A DNA stretch of 64,000 nucleotides from Mesobacillus jeotgali (GCF_014856545.2 NZ_CP109811.1:4768001-4832000), one strand, 5' to 3'; positions 44,486-55,283 are shown, numbered from the stretch's first letter. The notes: a model not told the origin generated them from the letters alone. Translations and numbers: made by a program.

Positions 44486-46455
44486 TCTTTTTGTCCCCCT
44501 TCTAAATAATCATCTATTGCATTTTGTAAAAGTGTTTCTGCCTCATCCGTAGTTATATCATACATTTGTGTCGCAGCATTGGTTAAATGCCCGCCACCTT
44601 CGAGATTTTCCATGATCACCTGGACATTGATGTCGCCAAGCGATCTTGCACTGATGCCAATGGTATCCTCAGATCTTTTTGAGATGACAAATGACGCTGA
44701 CACTCCATCCATCGTCAACAGTGTATCTGCAGCCTGCGCTATCAACACATGATCGCAGTATACATCGTCCGCGCCTTTTGAGATGACAATGCCATCCCGG
44801 TAAAAATAAACATTCTCTATGATTTTCGCTCTTCTGATATACGTATTAATATCTTCTTTTAAAAACTTTTGGACCAAAATGGTGTCCGCACCATGGCTGC
44901 GCAGATAGGAAGCAGCATCGAATGTTCGGGCCCCGGTCCTTAGAGTGAAGCTTTTAGTATCTACGATGATTCCCGCCAACAAAGCAGTTGCCTCAAGCAT
45001 CTGAATTTTACCGTTCTTCGGCTGATATTCCAGTAGCTCTGTCACGAGTTCAGCTGTTGATGAAGCATAAGGCTCCATATAAACGAGCAGAGGATTTTTA
45101 ATGAATTCCTCTCCCCGGCGATGGTGGTCAATCACGATGACGTTCTCAATCCGATTCAATAGTCTCTCATCAATCACAAGAGATGGTTTATGAGTATCGA
45201 CAACGACAAGCAATGTGTCATCAGATGCAATTTCATATGCTTGCTCCGGAGAAATGAATCTAGAGTAGAGAGATTCATTATCCTTAATCTCATCCATCAG
45301 CCGTTGCACACCTGTATCAATCTCATTTTTATTATAGACAATAAAGCCTTCACGCTTATTCATCTGCGCTACTTTAAGAATCCCTATTGCCGAACCGATG
45401 GCGTCCATATCAGGGTTCTTATGTCCCATGATTAAGACCTTGTCACTCTCGACCACCAATTCCTTCAATGCGTGAGAAATGACGCGTGCCCTAACCCTTG
45501 TCCGCTTTTCAACAGGATTTGTCTTGCCGCCATAAAACTTAACTTTGCCATTAGGCTGTTTGATTGCCACTTGGTCACCGCCGCGCCCCAAAGCAAGATC
45601 CAGGCTGGACTGTGCCTGAGTTCCGAGCTCAGGAAGCGATGAATATCCTGTGCCAACGCCAATGCTCAAAGTTAATGGGACATTTTGCTTCGATGTCGTT
45701 TCCCTTACTTCATCAAGGATCGAGAACTTCCCCTTTTCCAGCAGCTGAAGGATATGCTCACTAAAAACAGCGATGAATCTTTCTGAAGAAACCCTTTTAA
45801 GGAATACCCCGTTATTGGTCGCCCATTTATTTAAAATGGAAGTGACAAGACTGTTCAAGCTGCTTTTAGTCTGGTCATCCATTCCCTGAGTCAATTCCTC
45901 ATAGTTATCAAGATAAATGATTGAAATGACCGTGCGCTCATCATGGTACATTTTTTCGATTTCTGCCTGTTCGGTCACATCGAAAAAGTAGAGCAAGCGT
46001 TCCTCAGGTTTATGTATCACCCTGAACTTCCGGTCGTGAAGAGTGAGGATATCAGTTTCCACCTCTTGTTTGATCAATGGAATGACTGCATCGGCAACAT
46101 CATAAAGAGATTTGCCTACAAGAGAGTCTTCATTGAAACATGCAGCTATGAAAGGATTTGTCCACTCAATATAATAGTCATCATTAACCAGCATGATCCC
46201 AATGGGCATTTCCATCAGAGCTTCTTCGCCGACTTTTTTTACCCGATAAGACAGCGTGGAAATATACTCTTCCGTTTCTTGTCTTATTTTATGATTCACT
46301 TGAAAAATCAAATATATCAACAGGCCAGTGAGAATGAACCCTGCTGCTCCTATAATCCAGTTATAGTAAGACAGAAATCCAATCAGCACCAGTGTTACGG
46401 CCATCAATCCATACAATGGATAACGTATTTGCCGCCTCTCTAAATAAGAAGGCAT
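44482..46455 (-). CDS. gdpP: Cyclic-di-AMP phosphodiesterase GdpP
   Basis: A 657-residue membrane enzyme: two helices at about 12-55, a heme-binding-type PAS domain, a degenerate GGDEF domain, then DHH ([16 protein letters not shown] and [11 protein letters not shown]) and DHHA1 ([11 protein letters not shown]). It cuts c-di-AMP and so affects wall and osmotic balance. It sits between yybS and rplI as in B. subtilis (yybT). Confidence 0.96.
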   Translation of the reverse strand: MPSYLERRQIRYPLYGLMAVTLVLIGFLSYYNWIIGAAGFILTGLLIYLIFQVNHKIRQETEEYISTLSYRVKKVGEEALMEMPIGIMLVNDDYYIEWTNPFIAACFNEDSLVGKSLYDVADAVIPLIKQEVETDILTLHDRKFRVIHKPEERLLYFFDVTEQAEIEKMYHDERTVISIIYLDNYEELTQGMDDQTKSSLNSLVTSILNKWATNNGVFLKRVSSERFIAVFSEHILQLLEKGKFSILDEVRETTSKQNVPLTLSIGVGTGYSSLPELGTQAQSSLDLALGRGGDQVAIKQPNGKVKFYGGKTNPVEKRTRVRARVISHALKELVVESDKVLIMGHKNPDMDAIGSAIGILKVAQMNKREGFIVYNKNEIDTGVQRLMDEIKDNESLYSRFISPEQAYEIASDDTLLVVVDTHKPSLVIDERLLNRIENVIVIDHHRRGEEFIKNPLLVYMEPYASSTAELVTELLEYQPKNGKIQMLEATALLAGIIVDTKSFTLRTGARTFDAASYLRSHGADTILVQKFLKEDINTYIRRAKIIENVYFYRDGIVISKGADDVYCDHVLIAQAADTLLTMDGVSASFVISKRSEDTIGISARSLGDINVQVIMENLEGGGHLTNAATQMYDITTDEAETLLQNAIDDYLEGGQKE

Positions 46456-46485
46456 GTGCTCAGCTCCTAAAGCGTTAGTTTCTGA

Positions 46486-47427
46486 TTACTTCTTCTCCCC
46501 AAGACGTTTTCTTAAGTCAAATCCTAAATCAATTATACCTAATATCCTCACAATATAAAGAACAAATGGCAGGAGGAAAATCAGGACAATAACGACGATT
46601 GGAACAGCTTTAGGATACTTTTTAATATGTGTTATATAAAACACCAATGAGACCCCTTGGAGAACCATCAGCATCTGCAGGATGAATGTAAGATTGGAAA
46701 TCACCCAGAACCAGTAAGTTCCTTTTTCCGGCTGCATGATCAATGCTGCAATCATCGTAATGAGATAGTACCATAAGATACTCTTTGGCAGATTCAATTC
46801 CCTGAACGGAGGCCAGGATGGCACCTTGATCCCAAACCGCTTCAAGAATGGAAACGAGGCAAGCTGAAGCAGGAAGACAATCAAAAATGAGGCCATGACG
46901 AACATGCTTGGCATAAGTACTTCCATCATATCGACCATTGTTTCGAATTGCTCAATGAGTTTCTCATCAGGGGCCTGACCCATTTGTTCCAGTATTTTGA
47001 TCGCCTGGCCGGTTGAGGCACGAAAAGCCTCCATTAATTCCTCGATAATATTAATTTTAAAGAAAATGACCGACAACGCATATTGTGCCACTAAATTCAA
47101 AAGAAACACTAGGGAACCGGCTATGTATGCAGCAAACCTGCTTTTCCCTTCCCTGACCATGTATCCCATCACAGCACCAGTCGTCCCATATGCCAATGCA
47201 AGCGGGATTGCCAGAAGGGACCCTAAAATCATCGATAAGAATACAGCTGCGAGCGTAAAAACAGCAGTACTTTTCCCGTCATACTTAGCACCGAAAAATA
47301 AGAATGGCAAAGAAAGAAAGAGGTTCACAATTAACCCCAGACCAGGTATATAAAAAGTGATCAATAATAAAACCGCAAAAATCGCCAACAGGATAGCCCC
47401 TTCTGTCAGCTTGTATGTATTCTTCAT
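46486..47427 (-). CDS. yybS: DUF2232 membrane protein YybS
   Basis: A 313-residue integral membrane protein with about eight hydrophobic segments. Start at ATG 47427 follows GGTGAGGTGG. It resembles YybS of B. subtilis, found before gdpP; related to ECF-type or Gly-rich membrane proteins of unknown substrate. Function not established. Confidence 0.9.
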   Translation of the reverse strand: MKNTYKLTEGAILLAIFAVLLLITFYIPGLGLIVNLFLSLPFLFFGAKYDGKSTAVFTLAAVFLSMILGSLLAIPLALAYGTTGAVMGYMVREGKSRFAAYIAGSLVFLLNLVAQYALSVIFFKINIIEELMEAFRASTGQAIKILEQMGQAPDEKLIEQFETMVDMMEVLMPSMFVMASFLIVFLLQLASFPFLKRFGIKVPSWPPFRELNLPKSILWYYLITMIAALIMQPEKGTYWFWVISNLTFILQMLMVLQGVSLVFYITHIKKYPKAVPIVVIVLIFLLPFVLYIVRILGIIDLGFDLRKRLGEKK

Positions 47428-47440
47428 AATCCACCTCACC

Positions 47441-47712
47441 GAAATGCGTAAGCGCCTTGGTCAGCCTCGACAAGCGCTGGAGGGCCTGACAGTGAAGTCG
47501 TTTTTTGACTTCATTGGCAGGACCGAACTCGAAAAGCGAAGGCGACTGTTCAACTCCGACAAGCGTTGGAGGGCCTGACAGTGAAGTCGCTCTTTGACTT
47601 CATTGGCAGGACCGAAACGTCTCGAGGAGTTAGGAGCCGCAGCTAGACAAGCGTCTCGAGAGGCTAGGCGCTGAAGCTAGACACCGAAATGCGTAAGCGC
47701 CTTGGTCAGCCA
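47441..47712. repeat. Interspersed intergenic repeat, family A, copy 2 (compound)
   Basis: At least two overlapping copies of the family lie here: TGACAGTGAAGTCG with TTTGACTTCATTGGCAGGACC occurs twice (about 47488 and 47577), and GAAATGCGTAAGCGCCTTGG occurs at both ends. It fills most of the gap between yybS and the rpsR terminator; the rest (47713-47840) shows nothing. Confidence 0.85.
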
Positions 47713-47840
47713 TAAGAGTTCAAGCTAGATATTATAACAGTTTCCTGAACGTAATTAGCAACCGTTTTTAAAATTACCGATAAGAACTATTTTAGCTTCT
47801 AAACTCCTGACAAGCAAACGAAGTGCCATATAGATAATAT

Positions 47841-47875
47841 AAAAGGCAGCGGGAATGCCCCGCTGCCTTTTAAAA
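47841..47875 (-). terminator. rpsF-ssb-rpsR terminator
   Basis: AAAAGGCAGCGGGG and CCCGCTGCCTTTT form a strong stem with a T-rich tail after rpsR. Confidence 0.9.
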
Positions 47876-47883
47876 TCCGATCA

Positions 47884-48165
<282 letters not shown>

Positions 48166-48170
48166 TTATA

Positions 48171-48656
48171 TTAGAATGGAAGATCATCATCTGAAATGTC
48201 GATTTGGCCGCCACCTGCAAATGGATCTTCATCTGTTTTTGTATAACCTTGGTTTTGTCGTTGATTCTGATTCCCGAATGGGGATCCTTGATCATTTTGA
48301 CGGGAATAACCGCTATCCCCTCTGTCAGAAGACTGTCCTTTTGGCTCAAGGAACTGAACACTCTCAGCAAGAACTTCTGTAACGTATACACGCTTACCAT
48401 CTTGTCCTTCATAGCTGCGAGTTTGAACGCGTCCATCAACACCTGCAAGGCTGCCCTTCTTCAAGAAGTTTGCAACGTTTTCGGCTGGACGGCGCCATAC
48501 CACACAGTTGATGAAGTCAGCTTCTCTTTCCCCCTGCTGGTTGGTAAATGAACGATTTACCGCAAGTGTGAAAGTAGCCACCGCAACTCCATTCGGTGTG
48601 AAACGTAATTCAGGATCCTTGGTCAAACGGCCAACAAGAATGACACGATTCATCAT
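48171..48656 (-). CDS. ssb: Single-stranded DNA-binding protein
   Basis: A 161-residue protein: OB fold ([20 protein letters not shown]), a glutamine-, glycine- and asparagine-rich linker and the acidic tail DISDDDLPF that binds partner proteins. Start at ATG 48656 after AAGGAG. It protects single strands during replication and lies between rpsF and rpsR as usual. Confidence 0.97.
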   Translation of the reverse strand: MMNRVILVGRLTKDPELRFTPNGVAVATFTLAVNRSFTNQQGEREADFINCVVWRRPAENVANFLKKGSLAGVDGRVQTRSYEGQDGKRVYVTEVLAESVQFLEPKGQSSDRGDSGYSRQNDQGSPFGNQNQRQNQGYTKTDEDPFAGGGQIDISDDDLPF

Positions 48657-48734
48657 CAGAATCAACTCCTTCCCCCCAGCATGAATGTTCCATATGAAAC
48701 ATCTTCCGCTGAAAGCTTATATTTATATCATTAA

Positions 48735-49022
48735 TTATTCTTCTTCTTTAATTACGATGTGGCGAAGGATATCTTCGTTGATCTTAGCAAGACGAGAGAA
48801 TTCCTCAACTGCTGCCGGAGTAGCATTTACCTTTACAAGCTGGTAGTAGCCATCACGGAAATCATTGATTTCGTATGCTAGGCGGCGTTTGCCCCATTCC
48901 TTAGCTTCTGAAATTTCCGCACCGTTTTCTGTAAGGATTGCGCTGAAACGCTCAGTAAGAGCCTTTTTAGCTTCCTCTTCAATGTTTGGGCGGATGATGT
49001 ACATAACTTCGTACTTTCTCAT
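48735..49022 (-). CDS. rpsF: 30S ribosomal protein S6
   Basis: A 95-residue protein ([42 protein letters not shown]). Start at ATG 49022, 8 bp after AGGAGG; an upstream ATG at 49031 is too close to that site. First gene of the operon. Confidence 0.97.
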   Translation of the reverse strand: MRKYEVMYIIRPNIEEEAKKALTERFSAILTENGAEISEAKEWGKRRLAYEINDFRDGYYQLVKVNATPAAVEEFSRLAKINEDILRHIVIKEEE

Positions 49023-49029
49023 CACTGTC

Positions 49030-49075
49030 ACCTCCTTTTGGTCTAAGCGGCCCCATTACAGGGCAAGGAGTAATT
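49030..49075 (-). promoter_or_regulatory. Possible S6:S18 autoregulatory leader of rpsF
   Basis: On the minus strand, GCCCTGTAATGGGGC forms a short hairpin followed by CCGCTTAG, shortly before AGGAGG. The known S6:S18-binding leader has a hairpin with a CCG element at this place. The match is by eye only. Confidence 0.4.
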
Positions 49076-49230
49076 GATTAATTACTCACAAGATGAAATT
49101 ATATCACAGAACATATTCAATGGCAATGCTATGTATAGAGAATCTACTTTGCCTATTTCTATGTGATAGATTTCCATAACAAAATACTAACATATGTTCG
49201 CATTTTTGTCCATGCTTAGTTATTTGAAAA

Positions 49231-49284
49231 TAAAAAAATGAGGGTGTCCCAAAAGGTTAAGTCTTTTGGGAACCCTCTTTATTG
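49231..49284 (-). terminator. Long terminator downstream of ychF
   Basis: GAGGGTTCCCAAAAG pairs with CTTTTGGGACACCCTC (one bulge), then ATTTTTTT on the minus strand. The repeat at 49308-49501 lies between it and ychF. Confidence 0.85.
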
Positions 49285-49307
49285 TGGGACGCTTGTAAAA
49301 TTGGTCC

Positions 49308-49501
49308 GTTGATTTTGGTTCCAGGCGCTTCGCTTTCCGCGGGGCCGGAGGTGAGCCTCCTCGCCGCCATTGGCGTCTGCGGGGTCTCACCTGTCCAGCT
49401 GTTCCCGCAGGACATTGATTGAGCTTCCTTGAACCTGCCCACGCACGATAAAATGCGTTAGCATTTTCGGAGGAGTCTTCGCGCCTTTCACTACAATCAA
49501 C
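49308..49501. repeat. MITE-like intergenic repeat, family B, copy 1
   Basis: A 194-bp GC-rich unit bounded by GTTGATT and AATCAAC, with CTTCGCTTTCCGCGGGG near the left and AATGCGTTAGCATTTTCGG near the right. A related unit of 189 bp lies at 57938-58126. The ends extend as imperfect inverted repeats (GTTGATTKTRGT, GGCGC). It has no coding sequence. Confidence 0.85.
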
Positions 49502-49545
49502 TCAACTTCCTACCTATGTTTTGTTTGGATCAGCTCAAAAATGAA

Positions 49546-50646
49546 TTATACATTGAAACGGAAGTGGATGATGTCTCCGTCTTTTACTTCGTATTCTTTA
49601 CCTTCTAGGCGTACTTTACCAGCTTCCTTGGCTGCTGCCATGGATCCTGCTGCAAGAAGGTCATCGTAGTGGACTGTTTCTGCACGGATGAATCCACGTT
49701 CGAAATCAGAGTGGATGACACCGGCACACTGAGGTGCTTTCATTCCATGGCGGAATGTCCATGCACGGACTTCCTGGACGCCGGCTGTGAAATAGGTTGC
49801 AAGTCCAAGCAGACTGTAAGCCGCACGGATCAATTGGTCCAAACCTGATTCTTCGATGCCTAGTTCCTCTAGGAACATTTGCTTTTCTTCGCCTTCAAGC
49901 TCAGCGATTTCTTCCTCGATTTTGGCACTGATGACGATTACTTCTGCATTATCTTTTCGTGCAAACTCGCGGACTTGCTGTACATATTCATTTCCGCTTG
50001 GATCTGCGACATCTTCTTCACCTACGTTGGCAACATAAAGCATCGGCTTAATTGTAAGCAAATGAAGTTGTTTTACAATTTTCATTTCTTCTTCTGTAAA
50101 TTCAACCGCGCGCGCTGGTTGCTCAGCTTCAAATGCATCGCGCAGGCGAGCCAGAATTGGAAACTCGATAGAAGCTTCCTTATCCTTTTGCTTAGCCAAT
50201 TTCTCAACACGGCCAATTCTTTTTTCAACTGACTCCATGTCAGCAAGAATCAATTCCAGGTTAATAACCTCAATATCGGAAATTGGATCTACTTTACCTG
50301 CAACGTGAGTGATATTGTCATCTGCAAAACAGCGGACAACCTGACAAATCGCATCCACCTGACGAATATGAGAAAGGAATTTGTTTCCAAGTCCTTCACC
50401 TTTACTCGCCCCTTTTACGATTCCGGCGATGTCAGTGAATTCGAAAGCTGTCGGTACAGTCTTTTTCGGCTGTACTAGCTCAGTTAATTTAGTTAAACGA
50501 TGATCAGGAACCTCAACGATTCCGACATTCGGGTCAATCGTACAGAACGGATAGTTGGCTGATTCAGCACCAGCCTGTGTGATCGCATTAAACAATGTAG
50601 ATTTCCCAACGTTAGGAAGTCCAACAATACCTGCTGTTAAGGCCAT
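49546..50646 (-). CDS. ychF: Redox-regulated ATPase YchF
   Basis: A 366-residue Obg-family P-loop ATPase: GIVGLPNVGKSTLFNAI, switch region TDIAGIVKGASKGEGLGNKFL and a C-terminal TGS domain (VRAWTFRHGMKAPQCAGVIH in part). Start at ATG 50646 after GAGGAG. It binds ATP and ribosomes and affects oxidative stress responses and translation. B. subtilis counterpart is yyaF. Confidence 0.96.
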   Translation of the reverse strand: MALTAGIVGLPNVGKSTLFNAITQAGAESANYPFCTIDPNVGIVEVPDHRLTKLTELVQPKKTVPTAFEFTDIAGIVKGASKGEGLGNKFLSHIRQVDAICQVVRCFADDNITHVAGKVDPISDIEVINLELILADMESVEKRIGRVEKLAKQKDKEASIEFPILARLRDAFEAEQPARAVEFTEEEMKIVKQLHLLTIKPMLYVANVGEEDVADPSGNEYVQQVREFARKDNAEVIVISAKIEEEIAELEGEEKQMFLEELGIEESGLDQLIRAAYSLLGLATYFTAGVQEVRAWTFRHGMKAPQCAGVIHSDFERGFIRAETVHYDDLLAAGSMAAAKEAGKVRLEGKEYEVKDGDIIHFRFNV

Positions 50647-50754
50647 CCATGTCACTCCTCTATTTAAAAATGTATCTATTCAAGCAAGAATCACCTAAAC
50701 GATTTTTTCCTCTCACAATTATAGAGATTACGAAGGGAAAAGACAAGCTTATAA

Positions 50755-50825
50755 GAAAAGCGCAATCACCTTGGTCAGCCCCGAAAAGCCCTTCAAGGCC
50801 CGACAGTGAAATCATTCTTTGACTT
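50755..50825. repeat. Interspersed intergenic repeat, family A, copy 3 (truncated)
   Basis: Begins GAAAAGCGCAATCACCTTGG and shares CGACAGTGAAATC with the other copies. The next 170 bases up to the terminator at 50997 hold an ACCCTTA/TAAGGGT hairpin near 50840-50873; no gene is convincing. Confidence 0.75.
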
Positions 50826-50996
50826 TCGTCATGAACGGTACCCTTATAGAGACAGATTTGCTTGCTTAAGGGTATCTTTCTCCTTGAACGGAACAAGATT
50901 TCAAGTTTCTGTATATGAATCATGGCTCTTGGCGTCCTCATGCCCGTATTTTTCAACATTCTAACACCAATGTTGCCTGTCCCTATTCTCCAAAAA

Positions 50997-51031
50997 AGAA
51001 AAACCACACTCTCAATGAAAGTGCGGTAAAA
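50997..51031 (-). terminator. Terminator of the molybdopterin oxidoreductase gene
   Basis: On the minus strand CCGCACT pairs with AGTGTGG and a T5 run follows. Confidence 0.7.
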
Positions 51032-51037
51032 CGATCA

Positions 51038-53038
51038 TTATTCTTTTTCAATTTTTTCAATGTTGACGAGGCAATCATATAGTGTGCTGCCGAGGCCGTT
51101 GTCTGATTCCCTGCTGGATGTGAGCTGGTTGACGGAGCCGCCGAATCGTGCGCTCAAGCCTTCATCAATATTCACCGTTCCTGGATGGGCCATTTTTAAA
51201 ATCGAAACGGTCCCCTTCAGTTCGCCTCTATCATTCCATACCCGGACATCGTCCTGATCCTTTAAACCCTTTTCAGCAGCCACGCTGCCAGCAATCTCGA
51301 CTTTCACATACGGCTCTGGCTGGAACAGGTGGAAATGCTGAGAATGGTTTGAACGCAGCGGGTGGATTGTCAGCAAGGTATATGGATATTTCTCTGCCAG
51401 CTCGGGATTCGTCCACTTTGTCTCCGTTGGCAGTGACAGTTTGATCCTGCCATCAGCAACTGCAGAAGATGTGAATTCATACATGCCGCTTGGCGTTTTG
51501 AATCTCCTGTCTGCCCATGGTATTTTATCCACGGGAAGCTCCGCGAATCTTTCCACACGAATTTTATCAAGGCTGATTCCCTTTGCAGTCAGTGATGCGA
51601 GACCCATCTCAATGAATTCTTCTCTTGTATAATCAAACTCGTCACCGAAGCCTAATCTAGCCGCTAGTTCAGCCCAAATCCATGCGTCCGGCTTCGCTTC
51701 CCCCGGCGGTTCGACCAGCTTCGGGCCGTGGTTCACATAATGATGGTACATAGAAGAGTAGTAAACATCTTCTACCTCAAAAGCTGTCGCAGCCGGCAGC
51801 ACATAATCCGCCAGCTCTGCTGTATCCGTCATGAACTGGTCAATAACCACCAATGTTTCCAGCGATTCAAATGCCTTTCGCACTTTGTTTGTATCTGGTA
51901 CCTGTGTCAGCGGATTTCCGCATGTAACGATTCCCATCTTTACCACAGGGTCTACTGCCGACAAAATCTCCTCTGCCTGCCTCATCATTGTAAATGTACG
52001 TGATGAATTCTTCCGTTCTGGTATGGACATGTTCTGATAGTCAAAGCTTTGCCCTACCTGTTTGTTCGCATAGTTGGCACCGCCGCCTGGGATGCCGATG
52101 TTGCCGCTGACAGCGACCAGTGCGTCCAGCAGCCTGATCGTATTCCCGCCATTTTCATAGCGCTGCATACCAAGTCCCATGATGGTCGATACCGGCTTAT
52201 CAGCATATACCTCGGCAAGATGGGTGATGATGTCAGCCGGTACTTCCGTCACTTCACTGATATAGTCTAAAGAAACGCTATCGAGCAATGCGTTCAAGCC
52301 TTCGAACCCTGCCGTATGATTCTCCAGGAACTCGCCATCCTGTAAACCCATCCTGAGCAACTCTTTCATGATGCCCGCCGCTAAAAGTCCGTCAAAACCT
52401 GGCTTGATAGAGATATATTCATGTGCCAGCTTAGCTGTTGCATTATAAATAGGATCAATCACATAGATTTTCGTCCCATTCTTTTTCGCAGCCTGGAGGT
52501 TCTGGAAAAGATGCATATTCGTCCGGGCGACATTCCTTCCCCAGATGACGACATGTTTGCTGTTTTTCAAATCCTCTGGGGCATGGCTGTAGGCATCGCC
52601 AAAATCCCAGTTCTGCGCCTCAATACCCGCTCCCCAGCAGATTGAACCGGTTAATTCAGTCACTCCGCCATATAGATTGAAAAAGCGGCTGTCAAGATTG
52701 GTGAGCAAACCGCCGTTAGCGTAATCATGGCTGTGCAATACGGAAGTGGTACCAAAATATTCTTTATAATAAGCCAATTTTTCAGCAATCTCATCGAGCG
52801 CCTGCTCCCAGGAAATCTGCTGGAAACTGCCGTCTATTTTTTTCAGAGGATGGAGCAATCGGTCTTCCGCATTCGCCCTGTTCTCAAGCATCCTCCCGCG
52901 TCCGCAAATTTTCCCCTGTGTAATCGGATGATCTGGATTGCCTTCGACCTTGGTTACCTTTCCGTCTTCAACGGTAACAAGGAAACCGCAGCTGTCCCAG
53001 CAATTCAATGGACATGCTGAATGATGTACTGTCGCCAC
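51038..53038 (-). CDS. yyaE: Molybdopterin-dependent oxidoreductase (YyaE-like)
   Basis: A 666-residue enzyme of the DMSO-reductase/formate-dehydrogenase family. The N-terminal 4Fe-4S motif is CPLNCWDSC with a fourth cysteine in GKICGRG; the molybdopterin domains contain WGRNVARTNMH and LTIHPLRSNHSQHF. No twin-arginine signal is seen, so it is cytoplasmic. I start at GTG 53038, 8 bp after GGGAG; the frame continues to a TTG at 53053. Substrate unknown. Position matches yyaE of B. subtilis. Confidence 0.9.
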   Translation of the reverse strand: MATVHHSACPLNCWDSCGFLVTVEDGKVTKVEGNPDHPITQGKICGRGRMLENRANAEDRLLHPLKKIDGSFQQISWEQALDEIAEKLAYYKEYFGTTSVLHSHDYANGGLLTNLDSRFFNLYGGVTELTGSICWGAGIEAQNWDFGDAYSHAPEDLKNSKHVVIWGRNVARTNMHLFQNLQAAKKNGTKIYVIDPIYNATAKLAHEYISIKPGFDGLLAAGIMKELLRMGLQDGEFLENHTAGFEGLNALLDSVSLDYISEVTEVPADIITHLAEVYADKPVSTIMGLGMQRYENGGNTIRLLDALVAVSGNIGIPGGGANYANKQVGQSFDYQNMSIPERKNSSRTFTMMRQAEEILSAVDPVVKMGIVTCGNPLTQVPDTNKVRKAFESLETLVVIDQFMTDTAELADYVLPAATAFEVEDVYYSSMYHHYVNHGPKLVEPPGEAKPDAWIWAELAARLGFGDEFDYTREEFIEMGLASLTAKGISLDKIRVERFAELPVDKIPWADRRFKTPSGMYEFTSSAVADGRIKLSLPTETKWTNPELAEKYPYTLLTIHPLRSNHSQHFHLFQPEPYVKVEIAGSVAAEKGLKDQDDVRVWNDRGELKGTVSILKMAHPGTVNIDEGLSARFGGSVNQLTSSRESDNGLGSTLYDCLVNIEKIEKE

Positions 53039-53103
53039 TTCCTCATCTCCCAACGTTCTCTCTATATGTCATTAATTTTATCTATAAGAATAATACAAGA
53101 AGG

Positions 53104-53137
53104 CAAAAAAAAGAAGCAGGATTATTCACCCTGCTTT
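53104..53137 (-). terminator. Terminator overlapping the DUF951 3' end
   Basis: AAGCAGG and CCTGCTT pair and are followed by C and T8 on the minus strand. Confidence 0.8.
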
Positions 53138-53316
53138 GATAAAATCTTCTTTACTTTTCGTGTGAACTCTTTTCTCGGAATCAAGACACTGTGCTCGCAG
53201 CCTTCACACTTGATCCGGAAATCCATGCCAAGGCGGATGATTTTCCACTTGTTGGTGCCGCAAGGATGTGGTTTTTTCATTTCAACAACATCATTAAGTT
53301 GAAACTCGTGCTCCAA
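53122..53316 (-). CDS. yyzM: DUF951 family protein (YyzM-like)
   Basis: A 64-residue protein starting at TTG behind AAGGAGG. It has KKPHPCGTNKWKIIRLGMD and CEGCEH, the DUF951 pattern of a small DNA- or metal-binding protein. It follows the mechanosensitive channel gene and is in its usual neighbourhood. Role unknown. Confidence 0.93.
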   Translation of the reverse strand: MEHEFQLNDVVEMKKPHPCGTNKWKIIRLGMDFRIKCEGCEHSVLIPRKEFTRKVKKILSKQGE

Positions 53317-53333
53317 TTTTAAAACCTCCTTGT

Positions 53334-54242
53334 TTATTTACCGAATTCTTTTTGCTCTCCGCCTTCCTGACGTGAGTACATAACCATTCTTGGGAATGGA
53401 ATTTCAATTCCGTGCTGGTCCAATAGAAGCTTGATGTCCTTGCGGAGCTGTCTTCCGATATACCAATGTTTCATCGGCAGTGTTTCCGCGACGATCCGCA
53501 TCACAACTTCTGAAGCGCCAAATTGCTGGACACCTAAAAGCTCGGGTGTCTTTACCAGCTCTGGATACTTTTCAGTTGTGGTTTCAAGATAATCCTGCAG
53601 TACTTTTTCAGCGTATTCAATATCCCCTTCATAAGCAATTCCTATATCGAGAACCGAAACACTGTTATAAACTGAGAAGTTGGTGACTTCTATGATGCTC
53701 CCATTAGGGAGGATATTGATTTCCCCTGTAAAGCTTTTAATCTTCGTCGTCCGCAGCCCAATTTCCTCTACTGTTCCTTCAAATTGTCCGATCCTGACAT
53801 AATCACCCACAGAAAACTGATCTTCAAAAATAATGAAGAAGCCGGTGATGATGTCTTTTACGAGACTCTGAGCACCGAAACCGACAGCCAAGCCGACAAT
53901 CCCGGCACCGGCAAGCATTGCCTTGACATCGATTGTCAGCGCCGCAAGAATGGACATGATCGCAATAAAGTAAACGACATACTTCAGGACATTTTCGAGC
54001 AGCTTCATTAAAGTCATTTCTCGCCGTTCAGAAACTTTGATTGGTCCCCTTGTTTTCATCTTGAAAAAGTTCTGGATCGCAACCTTGCCAACTCTGATCA
54101 GCAAACCTGAAATAATCAGGATCGCCAGGATTTTCAGGGCACTTTCCCCAATCGCGAACCAGAGCTCTTCATCCATCAGCTTTTGACTGAGTTTATTTAA
54201 AAATGCTTGTGTTCTGGTCAGACTTTCTTCCGTTTTAGTCAT
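53334..54242 (-). CDS. Small-conductance mechanosensitive channel (MscS family)
   Basis: A 302-residue membrane channel: helices near 25-45, 75-95 and a pore-lining helix with MLAGAGIVGLAVGFGAQSLV, then the MscS beta domain (FIIFEDQFSVGDYVRIGQFEGTVEEIGLRTT in parts) and a cytoplasmic vestibule. It opens on membrane stretch and releases solutes upon hypoosmotic shock. It is co-directional with the DUF951 gene, 17 bp upstream. Confidence 0.94.
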   Translation of the reverse strand: MTKTEESLTRTQAFLNKLSQKLMDEELWFAIGESALKILAILIISGLLIRVGKVAIQNFFKMKTRGPIKVSERREMTLMKLLENVLKYVVYFIAIMSILAALTIDVKAMLAGAGIVGLAVGFGAQSLVKDIITGFFIIFEDQFSVGDYVRIGQFEGTVEEIGLRTTKIKSFTGEINILPNGSIIEVTNFSVYNSVSVLDIGIAYEGDIEYAEKVLQDYLETTTEKYPELVKTPELLGVQQFGASEVVMRIVAETLPMKHWYIGRQLRKDIKLLLDQHGIEIPFPRMVMYSRQEGGEQKEFGK

Positions 54243-54546
54243 AATTTCACCCGCCTGTAAATTTCACGCTTACATTATCATACTTTATGTAACAAAGTAG
54301 AAGATTTCATACAAGCACAATCATTTTAACAAGTTTTATAATGTAGTTAAAGAAGGCTGTTTCTGTAAGATGATGGTATAGGAGTCCTCTACTTTAGAAC
54401 AGTATATTATTATTTTAATATAGAATAATCATTTTGCGATAGAGCCTAAACCATTACTAATTCTTTTAAAAAAGATAAGTCCTTTTTCCTCCGAAAGAGA
54501 TTCACTGCTCCAAAAGACCCTGTTTAAATCTTTCTGTTTACAGGTA

Positions 54547-54576
54547 TGTATAGATTACAAAAAAAGACCGTATACT
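54547..54576 (+). promoter_or_regulatory. Candidate sporulation promoter of yyaC
   Basis: TGTATA (54547-54552) and, 15 bases on, CCGTATACT fit a forespore sigma-F/sigma-G-like pattern loosely. The remaining intergenic 300 bp shows no gene. Confidence 0.3.
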
Positions 54577-54606
54577 GATAGTACGAATTTTTAAGGAGTT
54601 GATCCA

Positions 54607-55239
54607 ATGAATCTCAAAAACCATTTTTTCGAGCGGAGAAATAATGTGGCAAAAATTAACCATGAAGATGAGCTTGCTGCCGAAAAGCTGGCTTCTGAAA
54701 TCCTGGACCATTTGCCTAATTTCAGCACACGCCCAATTGTTTTTGTCTGTATTGGAACTGACCGCTCTACCGGTGATTCATTGGGTCCGCTAATCGGAAC
54801 GCTTCTCGAGGAAAAAGAAATTGCGCCTTACCATGTATATGGAACTCTCGATGATCCGATACATGCTGTCAATATGGATGCTAAACTGGCAGAAATCAAA
54901 GAAAAGCATTTCAATCCTTTTATTATTGGCATAGACGCCTGCCTGGGCAGATTAAAAAGCGTCGGGTCGATCCAGGTAGGCGATGGGCCCGTCAAGCCGG
55001 GTGCCGGAGTGAATAAGGAACTTCCTGAAGTCGGCAATATGCACATAACCGGCATTGTCAATGTCAGCGGGTTCATGGAATTCTTTGTTTTGCAAAACAC
55101 AAGATTGAATCTCGTCTTAAAAATGGCGAAAACGATCGCGAACGGTATCTCCGAGAGCAGCCAGCAGCTCTCGAAAAAACAGGATTGGCCGAAACTAAAT
55201 TGGGATCTAGAAACCGAGCAACCAACAGTTGCTGAATAA
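54607..55239 (+). CDS. yyaC: Spore protease YyaC
   Basis: A 210-residue protein of the germination-protease-like fold: FVCIGTDRSTGDSLGPLIG, DDPIHAVNMD and FIIGIDACLG. It is near the 205 residues of the B. subtilis protein. It is made in the forespore and has a GPR/hydrogenase-protease type fold; the substrate is unknown. It is divergent from its neighbours, as usual, and confirms a spore former. Confidence 0.93.
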   Translation: MNLKNHFFERRNNVAKINHEDELAAEKLASEILDHLPNFSTRPIVFVCIGTDRSTGDSLGPLIGTLLEEKEIAPYHVYGTLDDPIHAVNMDAKLAEIKEKHFNPFIIGIDACLGRLKSVGSIQVGDGPVKPGAGVNKELPEVGNMHITGIVNVSGFMEFFVLQNTRLNLVLKMAKTIANGISESSQQLSKKQDWPKLNWDLETEQPTVAE

Positions 55240-55249
55240 AGTGCCCGAA

Positions 55250-55283
55250 AATGCCTGGAGGCTATCCAGGCATTTTTTAATTT
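55250..55283. terminator. Bidirectional terminator between yyaC and the DUF554 gene
   Basis: AATGCCTGG and CCAGGCATT form a 9-bp stem followed by T6 on the plus strand; it lies between converging genes. Confidence 0.85.

Noticed and set aside
50660..51007. A 115-codon minus-strand open frame upstream of ychF
   Set aside because: It runs through the family A repeat and a hairpin, has no ribosome binding site and no recognisable protein features.
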